64,000 nt of DNA from CAVZXS01 sp963779325 (GTDB taxonomy: Bacteria > Bacteroidota > Bacteroidia > Chitinophagales > Chitinophagaceae): NCBI GenBank assembly GCA_963779325.1, contig CAVZXS010000034.1:1-64000 (forward strand), given 5' to 3'. The notes beneath the pieces are model-generated. The model did no database searches, was not told the DNA's origin, and saw only the letters and a list, made by a program, of their open reading frames with translations. This document shows, one piece after another, positions 1 through 8,541 of this stretch. Position 1 is the first letter of the stretch, and each line of letters opens with the position of its first letter. The position numbers and the translations under genes are program-made.

Positions 1-196
1 CAGCCCCTTTTTCCATTTCTTTTTTTCTGTCAGGTACAGCATCCAATTGTGCATCAATATATATAAGGTGATGGCCCCCCAGCACCGCGGGCACAAAAGT
101 ATACAGCTCCCTGAACAGCAGCAGTACTCCCAGCAGTACTATTACTATAATAAAAAATATTTGCCTTATCCGGTTTTGATCTATTACCTTTTCCAT
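1..196 (-). CDS. AI-2E family transporter (PerM/UPF0118), N-terminus, frameshifted
   Basis: Membrane protein fragment whose 3' part lies outside the window. Translation from the ATG at 196 gives a short polar start followed by a hydrophobic helix of about 20 residues (FFIIVIVLLGVLLLF) and then FRELYTFVPAVLGA. This is the usual opening of AI-2E/PerM transporters, which are 8-TM exporters of about 350 residues. The frame breaks at the run of six C (75-80). Removing one base continues the protein as AITLYILMHNWMLYLTEK, the expected second segment, so the run holds one base too many or a real mutation. It is divergent from the S46 gene at 413. Family assignment rests on about 65 residues. Confidence 0.6.
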   Translation of the reverse strand, partial: MEKVIDQNRIRQIFFIIVIVLLGVLLLFRELYTFVPAVLGGHHLIYIDAQLDAVPDRKKEMEKGA

Positions 197-279
197 ATTG
201 AAAATTAATAAAACTAAAGTTATACTAAATTGATGTATAATTTATTCTTCATGAATCTGGTAAATTCCGAGAGCTCAAA

Positions 280-335
280 CGAATACCATTTAGTAAGCAT
301 GGGAGGCTATTTTGTATAGCGATTCGGTATTATTG
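280..335. repeat. Stray copy of the GCGATTCGG dispersed motif
   Basis: The stretch CTATTTTGTATAGCGATTCG followed by GTATTA matches, in reverse complement, the junctions of the tandem repeat at 40182-40738 (TACCGAATCGCTATGGTAAATAG). A further copy lies at 56734-56753. It sits in the 216-base gap between the divergent transporter and S46 genes, where I see no other feature except the -7 box at 386. Confidence 0.4.
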
Positions 336-385
336 CAGGAAAAAACTAAAATCGGAAATTTTACTTCTTTCAATATTGTTTACGG

Positions 386-393
386 TAGGTTTG
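386..393 (+). promoter_or_regulatory. Putative -7 box of the S46 peptidase gene
   Basis: TAGGTTTG matches the Bacteroidota -7 consensus TAnnTTTG exactly and lies 20 bases before the ATG at 413. No TTG is present at the expected -33 position, so this is a half-site call. Confidence 0.35.
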
Positions 394-412
394 TTTTATA
401 AAATATTTTGAT

Positions 413-2585
413 ATGAAGAAAATACTTGTAACGGCCCTGCTCTTATGTCGCTTATCGGTAAAACAATTGCAGATGAAGGCATGTGGTTGCCACTCCTGCT
501 CGGTCAGCAGGTGTATAATGATATGGTGAAAAAAGGTTTGAAGCTTACCAAAGACCAGTTGTATAATATCAACAAAGCATCGTTGAAAGATGCCATCATA
601 ATTTTTGGCGGCGGCTGTACCGGCGAGATAGTGAGCAACCGAAGGCCTGGTATTCACCAACCACCATTGCGGTTATGATGCTATTGCATCTGCCAGTACG
701 ATTGATCATAATTACCTCAGGATGGTTTTTATGCAAAAAATAAAGAACGAAGAGATCCCTGACCACGCTTATCCGTACAGTTTTTATTGCGCATAGATGA
801 TGTAACAAAAGAAGTAATGGATTCATTGAAAGGATTAAGCGGCGTTGAAAGAGTGCAGAGGCAAGCCGCTGTACTGGCAGCTATCAATAAAAGAATGAGT
901 GATGCAGACAAGAATATTGAAACAAGGGTAAGCGCTTTATTCAAAGGCAACCAGTTCCTTGTTTTTGTTTACCAGCGTTATACAGATATACGCTTGGTAG
1001 GTGCGCACCACCTGAAAGTGTGGGCAAGTTTGGTGGTGATACCGACAATTGGGAATGGCCGCGTCATACCGGCGACTTTTCTGTTTTCCGTGTTTATAGC
1101 GACAAAGAAGGAAGCCTGCAAAATATGCTGCTGAAAATATTCCGCTGAAACCAAAATGGTTTTTGCCGGTTTCCTTAAAGGATTAAAAGATGGCGACTTT
1201 GCCATGATCTGGGGTTACCCCGGCGGCACCAATCGTTATGAAAGTTCGTATGGTGTAAAATTAGCTACGGAGATCAACAATCCTACACTGGTAAAACTGC
1301 GGGATGTAAGGTTGAAATACATGTTTGAAGAAATGAAAAAGGATCCCGGCTATCAAATTGCAATTGGCTTCATCCTATGCCGGTATTGCCAACTACTGGA
1401 AATTTTATGATGGTGAAACAAAGCAATTGTTGAAATATGATGTGTATAGCCAAAAAAAAAGATTTGAAGAAAAATTTATCGCATGGGCCAAAAATAAACC
1501 TGAGTATCAAAAATATTTTCACAGACTGGGACAAAGCATATGAAGCCTGGAGGCCATATGCCAAACATCGTATGTATATCAATGAAGGTATCATCGGTTC
1601 TCCGATTGATTGCCTTTGCAGGCTTACTTGATACAGCTTGAAAATGCATTGGTAAAACCAATGCACACCAGCGGCGGAAGTAAAAAAAGCCATAGATGCC
1701 GCCAATAAACACCGAGAAGCTTTCCTGGAAGAAGAAAACAAATCATCGGATCAGAACATAGTGGCTGCCGTTACACAATGCTGTTTTATAATGATATAGA
1801 CAAAGAGCAACATCCCATAGGTTTTTATGGCACATTGAAAAACAATTATGGACCACTGGATGATGAAGCCACCTATAAAAAATATGCGGCAGATATTTTC
1901 AGCAAGACAATGATCTTCGATGATGCCAAATGGAAGGCCTTTATTGCAAATCCTGACGCTGATGTATTGCAGGCGATCCGGCTTTTGCACATGCCAGTGC
2001 TTTTTTAACCAATTATACGAGCAAATACGCTTCCTTATTCCAGCAGTTCAACGCAAAGAATCATGAATATCGGAAGATTATACCTGAAAGGCATCATGGA
2101 AATGGATCCGATAAAAGCGAAGATAATGTATCCTGATGCCACTTTTACCATGCGGGTGAGCTATGGCGCTGTAAAAACCTATCGCCCCCGGGATGCGGTA
2201 TTTTATGATTATGTCACCACATCAAAAGGTTTGCTGGAAAAATATAAAGCGGGCGATTATGAATTTGATTTGCCTGCAAAACAAATAGAATTATTAAAGA
2301 AAAAAGATTTTGGCCAATACATTGATAAGCTCCAAGGAACTGGTAATAGGTTTTATAACCACCAATGATATCACAGGCGGCAACTGCGGCAGCCCCGTAA
2401 TAAATGGCAACGGGGAACTGATTGGTCTTGCTTTCGACGGCAACTATGAGGCATTAAGCCATAAGCTGGCATTTGATAAAGATTTGAACCGCACCATTTG
2501 TGTAGATATACGATATGTATTCTGGTGTATTGATAAATTGGGTGGCGGCAGTAATATCATAAAAGAATTGAAGTTGGTGAGATAG
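413..2585 (+). pseudogene. S46 family dipeptidyl-peptidase (DPP7/DPP11-like), many frameshifts
   Basis: Periplasmic serine dipeptidyl-peptidase of the S46 family. A signal-peptide start (MKKILVTALLL) at 413 is followed by family blocks found in all three frames in the correct order: DEGMWLPLLL, NKASLKDAIIIFGGGCTGEI, GLVFTNHHCGYDAI (the catalytic-His block TNHHCG), DTDNWEWPRHTGDFS (the Asp block), IWGYPGGTNRYE, EQHPIGFYGTL, MYPDATFTMRVSYG, and TGGNCGSPVINGNGELIGLAFDG. I count about 17 single-base frame changes over 2.17 kb; repaired length would be about 720 codons, which is normal for the family (about 710). The nucleophile motif, normally GNSGSP, reads GNCGSP (TGC for AGC). The Gly in LAFDGN is the position that is Gly in DPP7 and Arg in DPP11, which hints at hydrophobic P1 preference. 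Either a decaying gene or very poor local consensus. Confidence 0.85.
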
Positions 2586-2600
2586 TTTATTTCTTTTTAC

Positions 2601-2637
2601 AAAAGGGCTGTTCCTGTGAAAGCAGAACAGCCCTTTT
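2601..2637 (+). terminator. Rho-independent terminator after the S46 gene
   Basis: AAAAGGGCTGTTC (2601-2613) and GAACAGCCCTTTT (2625-2637) form a perfect 13-bp stem with an 11-base loop, 15 bases after the stop. The right arm supplies the T run on the plus strand and the left arm would do so on the minus strand, so it may act in both directions. Confidence 0.8.
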
Positions 2638-2798
2638 GCAAATATATACTAATATGATTTGTTTTCCCCCATCTCCCTGACAGTTGAGAATTTCAAACTT
2701 TCAGACTAATACTCCCCTTTAGGGGATGGGGGTCAATACAATTTGGCAACACTTTTTTTGTTTTGGTCAATTGATGTAACATTGTATAAATAAATCAA

Positions 2799-3470
2799 GT
2801 GCTGAAAACATTATTTATATCATTTGGCTGTATTTTATTTTCGGCAGCGGCGTTTTCCCAGTTCAGTATAGCTACCGATATCGCTTACTTACGCAATTTT
2901 AAAAAAGGACAGCGCTATAGTTCGGTGGGGCACACCATTTACAGCCATTTTCATGCTTCGCCAAAAGACGGATTATACGGTTGGATATCTTATTTTACGC
3001 CCGGAAAGTTCAGCAATTCATTACAGGCCGATGCTAAATCCGCTACTACGCTGCCGCAACTGATCAATTTTAAAAATGCGGCAGAGTTAAGAATCAAACA
3101 ATATTCCGTCGGGTGGAAACATTATCTCGCCGGTAATGCATTTGAAGAAAGAAAGATGAATGTATACAGTCTTGTCGGTTTTGGTTTAATGGCCGGGAGG
3201 ATAAACAATGCATACAATGCTACTATTGATACATCACTATATAATTTACCCGCCAATCCGGTAAACGGTGCGGGTAAATTTAAGCGACTCACTTTTGATA
3301 TCGGTCTTGGTTGGGAATTACCCATAGGCGCCAATATTTATTTATACAATGAAGCAAGATGTTTATTTCCTGCTACATCATATCCCAGTAAATATTTATT
3401 TGTAAATAAAAATGCACCGCTTACACTTACCGTAAATGCAGGGCTGCGGGTCTTATTTGGAAACGATTAG
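2799..3470 (+). CDS. Secreted outer-membrane beta-barrel-like protein, unknown function
   Basis: 223 residues starting at GTG 2799. An N-terminal hydrophobic stretch ending in SAAAFSQF is a typical signal peptide with cleavage before QF. The remainder alternates short polar/hydrophobic strands with many aromatic residues and ends with LTLTVNAGLRVLF, the amphipathic terminal strand common in Bacteroidota outer-membrane barrels. I recognise no named family. An upstream TAACATTG is one base from the -7 consensus. The stop overlaps the stop of the convergent lipoprotein gene by three bases. Confidence 0.65.
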   Translation: MLKTLFISFGCILFSAAAFSQFSIATDIAYLRNFKKGQRYSSVGHTIYSHFHASPKDGLYGWISYFTPGKFSNSLQADAKSATTLPQLINFKNAAELRIKQYSVGWKHYLAGNAFEERKMNVYSLVGFGLMAGRINNAYNATIDTSLYNLPANPVNGAGKFKRLTFDIGLGWELPIGANIYLYNEARCLFPATSYPSKYLFVNKNAPLTLTVNAGLRVLFGND

Positions 3471-4013
3471 GGAATCTTTAGATCAAATCGTCCTTCGGTT
3501 ATATTCAGTGCAGATACTGTACCGGATAATTCGCCGGCGGTAAATGAAAAAGAGCCCGATATAATCCCGTTTACTCTATCCGATTTAGTTATTTCAACCG
3601 TTCCGGTGAATTGTGCGTTTGTGATCCATTCATTTAGTCGGAGTAATTTTCCTTTTTACATAGTAGGCATAACTTGCCGTTTGACTCGGGTAAATGCCGG
3701 TAGCTGTATTGAGGTTATATACTCCCGGACCCGTTAGATTACTCAAATAAATTTCAAACTCTGTTTCGGTAGGTGATGAAGAAAAATTTCTTGCATTAAT
3801 AAATACACCGTTATTGCCGCCGTACCTGGCTTCCAATTTATTGGAGGCATTGATTCCCGCAAAACTCTGCGGCGCCCAAAATACGCCGTCTATCTTACAG
3901 CCAAATGTATTGGCGCCTGTTTGTGTAGCCGGCGGCAATTCCGATATATCTTTTTTACAGGAAATAAAAAAGAACGCTGATAAAATTATAAGACTGAAAT
4001 AACTTGCTCTCAT
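3467..4013 (-). CDS. Lipoprotein with DUF6252-like domain, one frameshift
   Basis: Lipoprotein with signal peptide and lipobox (AFFFISC, Cys at residue 19), followed by ANTFGCKIDGVFWAP, the opening motif of DUF6252-type Bacteroidota lipoproteins. The frame stops at about 3630. Dropping one base near 3640 continues it as NEWITNAQFTGTVEITKSD and on to ITEGRFDLKIP before a TAA at 3469-3467. The characteristic TGTVEITK and GRFDLK motifs show that the tail belongs to the gene. The repaired protein is about 181 residues. Surface location is inferred; no function is known. It converges on and slightly overlaps the upstream barrel-protein gene. Confidence 0.7.
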
Positions 4014-4147
4014 TTCATTGGATTTATTGATAAACGAATTTTTTATACTCTTTGGTATAGTAATAAGTCATAAACCGTGCTAAAATTGTAACCGGTCTTC
4101 GGAAAATATGTATTTTCCCGTTTCATACTGATTATAAACCGATTAAA

Positions 4148-5267
4148 ATGCAGGCGAATAAAATAACCATTCAGCAAACAGCCATTTACAAACTGCTTAT
4201 TCCGCTCAAAGAGCCCTTTATCACTTCGCTGGGAAGAGAAGATAATGCAGAAAATATTTTGGTAAAAATTACCACCGATAAAGGCATAACGCGGCTTTGG
4301 TGAGTGCAGCCCTTATATGCCCATCAACGGCGAAAGCATAGACACTTGTTTTATAGTAGCACAATATTTTGCACAAGTGCTAAAAGGAAAAAATGCATTG
4401 GCTATTGAAGAAAGAATTGCCGATATGGATAAAATAATTTATGGCAATTCAAGTATTAAAAGTGCATTTGATATGGCGCTGTATGATATTGCTTCGCAAC
4501 ATGCAGGCGTGCCGTTGTATAAATTTTTAGGCGGCGAGAAAAATAAAACTATCATAACAGATTATACCGTAAGCATTGGCGAGCCGGCAAAGATGGCAGC
4601 CGATGCGGTAAAAATAAAAGCGGAAGGTTATCCTGCCATTAAAATAAAATTAGGGTTGAACGGGCCAACAGATGTAGAAAGAATAAAAGCCATTCGTGCA
4701 GCAGTGGGCAATGAAATTCCGTTGCGCATTGATGCCAACCAGGGATGGAACGTAGAAGAAGCTATAACAACATTGAAGGCATTGGCGCAATTTGATATTC
4801 AACATTGCGAAGAGCCAATACCACGTTGGGATTTTATGCATTTACCAAAAGTAAAAAAAGAAAGCCCCATACCCATTATGGCCGATGAATGTTGCGGTGA
4901 TGAGCATGATGCGGAAAGATTGATACAAATAGGCGCCTGTGATTATATGAATCTTAAACTCGGAAAATCAGGCGGTATTTTTAAAGCATTAAAAATGGTA
5001 AAGATGGCTGAGGCCGCCGGCATTCATTTACAAGTCGGCGCTTTTTTGGAGTCAAGATTAGCGATGACGGCTTTTGCGCATTTTGCTTTATGCAGCCCCG
5101 CTATTGTACATTTTGATTTTGATACAGCTTTAATGTTTTCTGAAGATCCTGTATCAGGCGGTATTGAGTACAAAGAAAACGGCGTGGTGAAAGTACCGGA
5201 TACGCCGGGTCTTGGTGCGGTTATCAGTGAAGGATATTTAAGCGGGTTGGAAAAAGTGGTGGTGTAG
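4148..5267 (+). CDS. Dipeptide epimerase (L-Ala-D/L-Glu epimerase-like), one frameshift
   Basis: Cytoplasmic enolase-superfamily enzyme of the mandelate racemase/muconate-lactonizing group. Relatives epimerise L-Ala-D-Glu from murein recycling. The true start is ATG 4148 (MQANKITIQQTAIYKL), but the frame is lost near 4288: one extra base in ACGCGG separates DKGIT from GFGECSPY, a motif conserved in the N-terminal capping domain. Barrel residues are present: KIKLG (catalytic Lys pair), RIDANQGW (metal Asp), CEEPIP (metal Glu), MADECC (metal Asp) and LKLGKSGG (second catalytic Lys). The repaired length of about 372 residues is normal. The substrate is inferred from family resemblance only. Confidence 0.8.
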
Positions 5268-5319
5268 GGTTAAGCGTAAGTCGGTAAAAATAAAAAACAG
5301 ATCGTCAATCATTAACTTT

Positions 5320-5397
5320 TGCAAATTGCTTATTGTCTATTGCAAATTGCCCCATTGCCTACTGCCCATTGCCTATTGCCCCATTGCCTATTGCAAA
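5320..5397 (+). repeat. Degenerate heptanucleotide tandem repeat (TATTGCC/CATTGCC/AATTGCC)
   Basis: About ten imperfect copies of a 7-base unit (NATTGCC) fill most of the 160-base gap between the converging epimerase and aminotransferase genes. No stem or T run suitable for a terminator is visible. Likely a slippage-prone microsatellite. Confidence 0.75.
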
Positions 5398-5427
5398 TCG
5401 ATACATCATTCTTTTTTAAACATAACA

Positions 5428-6687
5428 CTACTTCACTTTCCTCAGCGCCTCTCTTAACTTACCAATCATTTCATCAATCTCTTCTTTTTTACAAGTGCCT
5501 ACACTCAGGCGATACCAACTGCTGTCTTTTGCAGCGCCAAATGCATAAAAAGGAACAACAGCCAACTTGGCTTCGTCCAAAATATATTTCGTTACGTCAT
5601 TTTGCGTAGCTAATAAATCGCCTGCAGCAGGTTGTTTTACCCGGCCAAGGTTTATTTGTATGGTTAAATAAATAGCCGCCTCATGTGTAATGGCATCTAC
5701 AGCCAAGCCTTCCTTTTTTAACTGCATAAAGCCGTTGTAAATAAGCCGCAGTCTTTCTTCAATTTCTTTTTTAAAATGAGCGAGGTAATTTTTAATATCT
5801 TCCCTTTGGTATAAAAATTTAGCAACTGCTTTTTGCTCGGCCATTGGTGCCCAGGCGCCTACATGCCCCAGTATCGCTTTCATTTTATTTATTACATTTA
5901 CCGGGCCCATACTCCAACCCACTCTTACACCCGTAGCGGCAAATACTTTACTGATGGCATCAATATAAATGGTGTATGCTTTCATGGCGGGACGTAATGA
6001 TGCCGGGTTGTAATGTTGTATGGTACCGTAGGTCAACTGCCAATACATTTGGTCGTAGATCAAGTATAATTTTTTTCCGTCGGCGCCGCGTCTTTCATTT
6101 TCTTCTATTATTAAATCACAAATGGCTTCTAATTCTTTTTTACTGAATGTAGTCCCGGTAGGATTTTGCGGACTGCACAATGAAATCAATGCAGCCTCTT
6201 TTATATGCGGACGAATATCATCGGCCGTAGGCATAAAGTTAGTTGATGCTTTGGCTTCTATTACGATATGCTTACCGCCTACAAAATGCGTGTAGTGATT
6301 ATTATTCCAGCTCGGTACAGCATAAATTACTTTATCATCCTTATCGCATACGGCACGAAATGCAGCATATATAAGCGGCCGGCCGCCCGAAGCAACCAAT
6401 AATTCATTAACGGTATAGTCAAGTCCTTCGGTATCTTTTATAAAAGCAACAATGGATTCTCGTAAATCTAAATTGCCTTCGGCTGCCGGGTAGTTGGTAA
6501 AATGTTTGCGATAGGCATTGACTATTTCGTCTTCCAACTGTTGGGGTATGGGAAAAATGGAAGGATCAAAATCGCCTACGGTAAAATTGTATATTTTTTC
6601 ACCCAGTCGAATTTTCTCTCTTATTTCGCCGCCGAGTTTTACAATTTCCGAACCGATTAATGTTTCGGACAGGTTTGATAATTTCAT
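5428..6687 (-). CDS. PLP-dependent class I/II aminotransferase
   Basis: Fold-type I aminotransferase, 419 residues from the ATG at 6687. The open frame extends 31 codons further upstream, but that extension overlaps the promoter. Motifs: TNYPAAEGNLDLRE (cofactor/substrate region), CSPQNPTGT (substrate-carboxylate loop), IYDQMYW (PLP-ring Asp/Tyr) and AISKVFAATGVRVGW, where the Lys near residue 247 should form the Schiff base. Relatives include aspartate and other amino-acid aminotransferases; the substrate cannot be read from the sequence. It is monocistronic and converges on the epimerase gene. Confidence 0.88.
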   Translation of the reverse strand: MKLSNLSETLIGSEIVKLGGEIREKIRLGEKIYNFTVGDFDPSIFPIPQQLEDEIVNAYRKHFTNYPAAEGNLDLRESIVAFIKDTEGLDYTVNELLVASGGRPLIYAAFRAVCDKDDKVIYAVPSWNNNHYTHFVGGKHIVIEAKASTNFMPTADDIRPHIKEAALISLCSPQNPTGTTFSKKELEAICDLIIEENERRGADGKKLYLIYDQMYWQLTYGTIQHYNPASLRPAMKAYTIYIDAISKVFAATGVRVGWSMGPVNVINKMKAILGHVGAWAPMAEQKAVAKFLYQREDIKNYLAHFKKEIEERLRLIYNGFMQLKKEGLAVDAITHEAAIYLTIQINLGRVKQPAAGDLLATQNDVTKYILDEAKLAVVPFYAFGAAKDSSWYRLSVGTCKKEEIDEMIGKLREALRKVK

Positions 6688-6691
6688 ACAA

Positions 6692-6721
6692 CAAAAGTAA
6701 AGGGAATGCAGGAAATGGCAA
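6692..6721 (-). promoter_or_regulatory. Promoter of the aminotransferase gene (TTG-N19-TACTTTTG)
   Basis: On the minus strand TTG (6721-6719), 19 bases and TACTTTTG (6699-6692) match the Bacteroidota consensus TTG-N19-TAnnTTTG. The -7 box ends only 4 bases before the ATG, implying a leaderless or nearly leaderless mRNA and fixing the start at 6687. Confidence 0.65.
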
Positions 6722-6950
6722 GGATTCAATGCCCTGGAAAAAGCCGGTGAAAGGGAGCTAAGTAAAAACCAAACCTTCATTTATTTGACTGCAGACTTGT
6801 CGTTTTTCTGCAGGATGCCCGCAGGACTCTGCGAGCCGGACACAAAAGAAAATAAGTAGTGACGATATGATCCTTCTTTAAATTCCAATAAACATTGAGC
6901 TGTTTGTTGTACGCCCTGCTCTTTTTGCCGTTTTGTTCATCTCATATTAG

Positions 6951-7505
6951 TTACATGTCTAATAGTTCTGGGTTAGATGAAAAGTTCGTTACGCCAAATT
7001 TGATATTCTCGTAATTCAGCAATGTGTTCATTAATTGCTCGGATTGACTATAGTCTAACAGTGTCACACTCGTTACTTTTTCGTTTTTGTCTTTAAAATC
7101 TATTGTCAATTTTCCTTTAGGAAATCCGTCTCTTGCCAATGCATCATTGCAAGCAATGTTAGTTATCTCATTGATTGGATAAGATGTAACTATTTTAAAG
7201 TTATCAATTTCTATCTTGTCTGGAAATAATGTCAGAAGTCCCTGTCGTTTAATTCGAATGTATTTATATAAAATGAAAAATGTCGGTATTCCCAAAAGTC
7301 CAATTACAAAAAATAACTTTTCTAATTCGGATGTAGTCAAGACAAAATAAGCAGCTTTCATCTCATCCGAAGAATGTTTCGATCGAAGCATATAAATTCC
7401 AAACAGAAAAAAAATGATAACACAAACAATAAACAGATAGTAAAATGTTCTTGTCAGCCAAGGTATTTTCAGATTAAGAAAAATCGGGTATTTTATTTCT
7501 TCCAT
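6951..7505 (-). CDS. Small membrane protein with two TM helices, unknown function
   Basis: 184 residues. Two hydrophobic segments (about residues 20-40 and 62-82) are followed by a soluble domain of about 100 residues containing KIEIDNFKI and an ITNIACNDA turn. This resembles the bacterial PH-like domains that follow two-helix anchors, but the match is by eye only. The region is clearly more AT-rich than its neighbours, a common sign of an acquired or fast-evolving orphan. No operon partner. Confidence 0.6.
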   Translation of the reverse strand: MEEIKYPIFLNLKIPWLTRTFYYLFIVCVIIFFLFGIYMLRSKHSSDEMKAAYFVLTTSELEKLFFVIGLLGIPTFFILYKYIRIKRQGLLTLFPDKIEIDNFKIVTSYPINEITNIACNDALARDGFPKGKLTIDFKDKNEKVTSVTLLDYSQSEQLMNTLLNYENIKFGVTNFSSNPELLDM

Positions 7506-7707
7506 TGTTAGGGATTGTCAAACGGATGGTATACAACACATAAATATACGGCACTGAAATTGTCATTTCAAAAAAATCAGAATTCGTTATAAAAAATATC
7601 ATTTGCCGCAGCGGTTGGGCTTATTAAAATGTAATATGCGACGTATTCATAAATATATTATTCTATTGCATGCCTTTTTACACATGAGCCTTTTGTTAGC
7701 TGCCTCT

Positions 7708-8436
7708 TTAATAGAGGTTTGGAATAGGAAATCTATAGCCAACATAAAACTTCTTCCCGCTGATTTCGAAAGCTTGCTTTTCTTTCCTTTTTTTTAGAAG
7801 TGAGACAAGCTTGTCGAAATATTTTTTGTCAAGATAAATACTTATTGCACCGCCCTGTCTTGTTATCGTTTCAGGGCTGTTAAGATTGGGCCATTCTTTA
7901 GGCCATTGAATCGAAACATCCGGTGAATGAGAATAGTCTGAAAGCATTAATTCAATCTTGTCGGGAAACCAAGTATCGGATTTATCATTTTCAAAGTTTA
8001 TCACAAAATCATAAACATTTCTAAGTTGCTTAGGAATGTTCTTCTTGCTTTCTTTGCTATTCATAGAACCATAAACTGAAAAATACTTTAAAGTGTCTAA
8101 ATCGATTTGTAAAACATAAGAAGGCTGGTCTGTTGAATATGTAGCTTGGATTGATTTCGACGTACTAAAAAATGTATCATTCAGATTAAGCTGTGAAATA
8201 ATTTCTTCAACTTCCGGCTTTTGAAGTTCGCTTAAATGGTATGACTTATTTTTCCAATAAATTACTTTGCCGCTTTCATAAAGTGTAATAATAGGTCCTT
8301 CAGCGCCCATGAACATTGCCCAAGGGTCATAAACGGTATACCATAGAATTGGTTTTCCAAACGTGCTGTCGCTCATCTTTTGCCCAAACGAGATTTGCCC
8401 GATGATGAGGAATAAGAATACCAAAAGTCGTATCAT
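7708..8436 (-). CDS. Secreted protein of unknown function
   Basis: 242 residues from the ATG at 8436; seven extra codons are open upstream. The N-terminus MIRLLVFLFLIIGQISFGQ is a clear signal peptide. The mature part has no motif I know: a WYTVYDPWAMFMGAEGP segment, then a domain ending PKEWPNLNSPETI. It is AT-rich like the 184-residue gene downstream and may have arrived with it. Function not assigned. Confidence 0.6.
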   Translation of the reverse strand: MIRLLVFLFLIIGQISFGQKMSDSTFGKPILWYTVYDPWAMFMGAEGPIITLYESGKVIYWKNKSYHLSELQKPEVEEIISQLNLNDTFFSTSKSIQATYSTDQPSYVLQIDLDTLKYFSVYGSMNSKESKKNIPKQLRNVYDFVINFENDKSDTWFPDKIELMLSDYSHSPDVSIQWPKEWPNLNSPETITRQGGAISIYLDKKYFDKLVSLLKKRKEKQAFEISGKKFYVGYRFPIPNLY

Positions 8437-8541
8437 ATTTTTTTGAAGAAGATGCAAGTCGTACGAAGTTTACATAAATTGGCGTATAAAAAATAAATAT
8501 ACATCACTGAAATTTGGATTTCTAAAAAGCAAGCTGATTAT

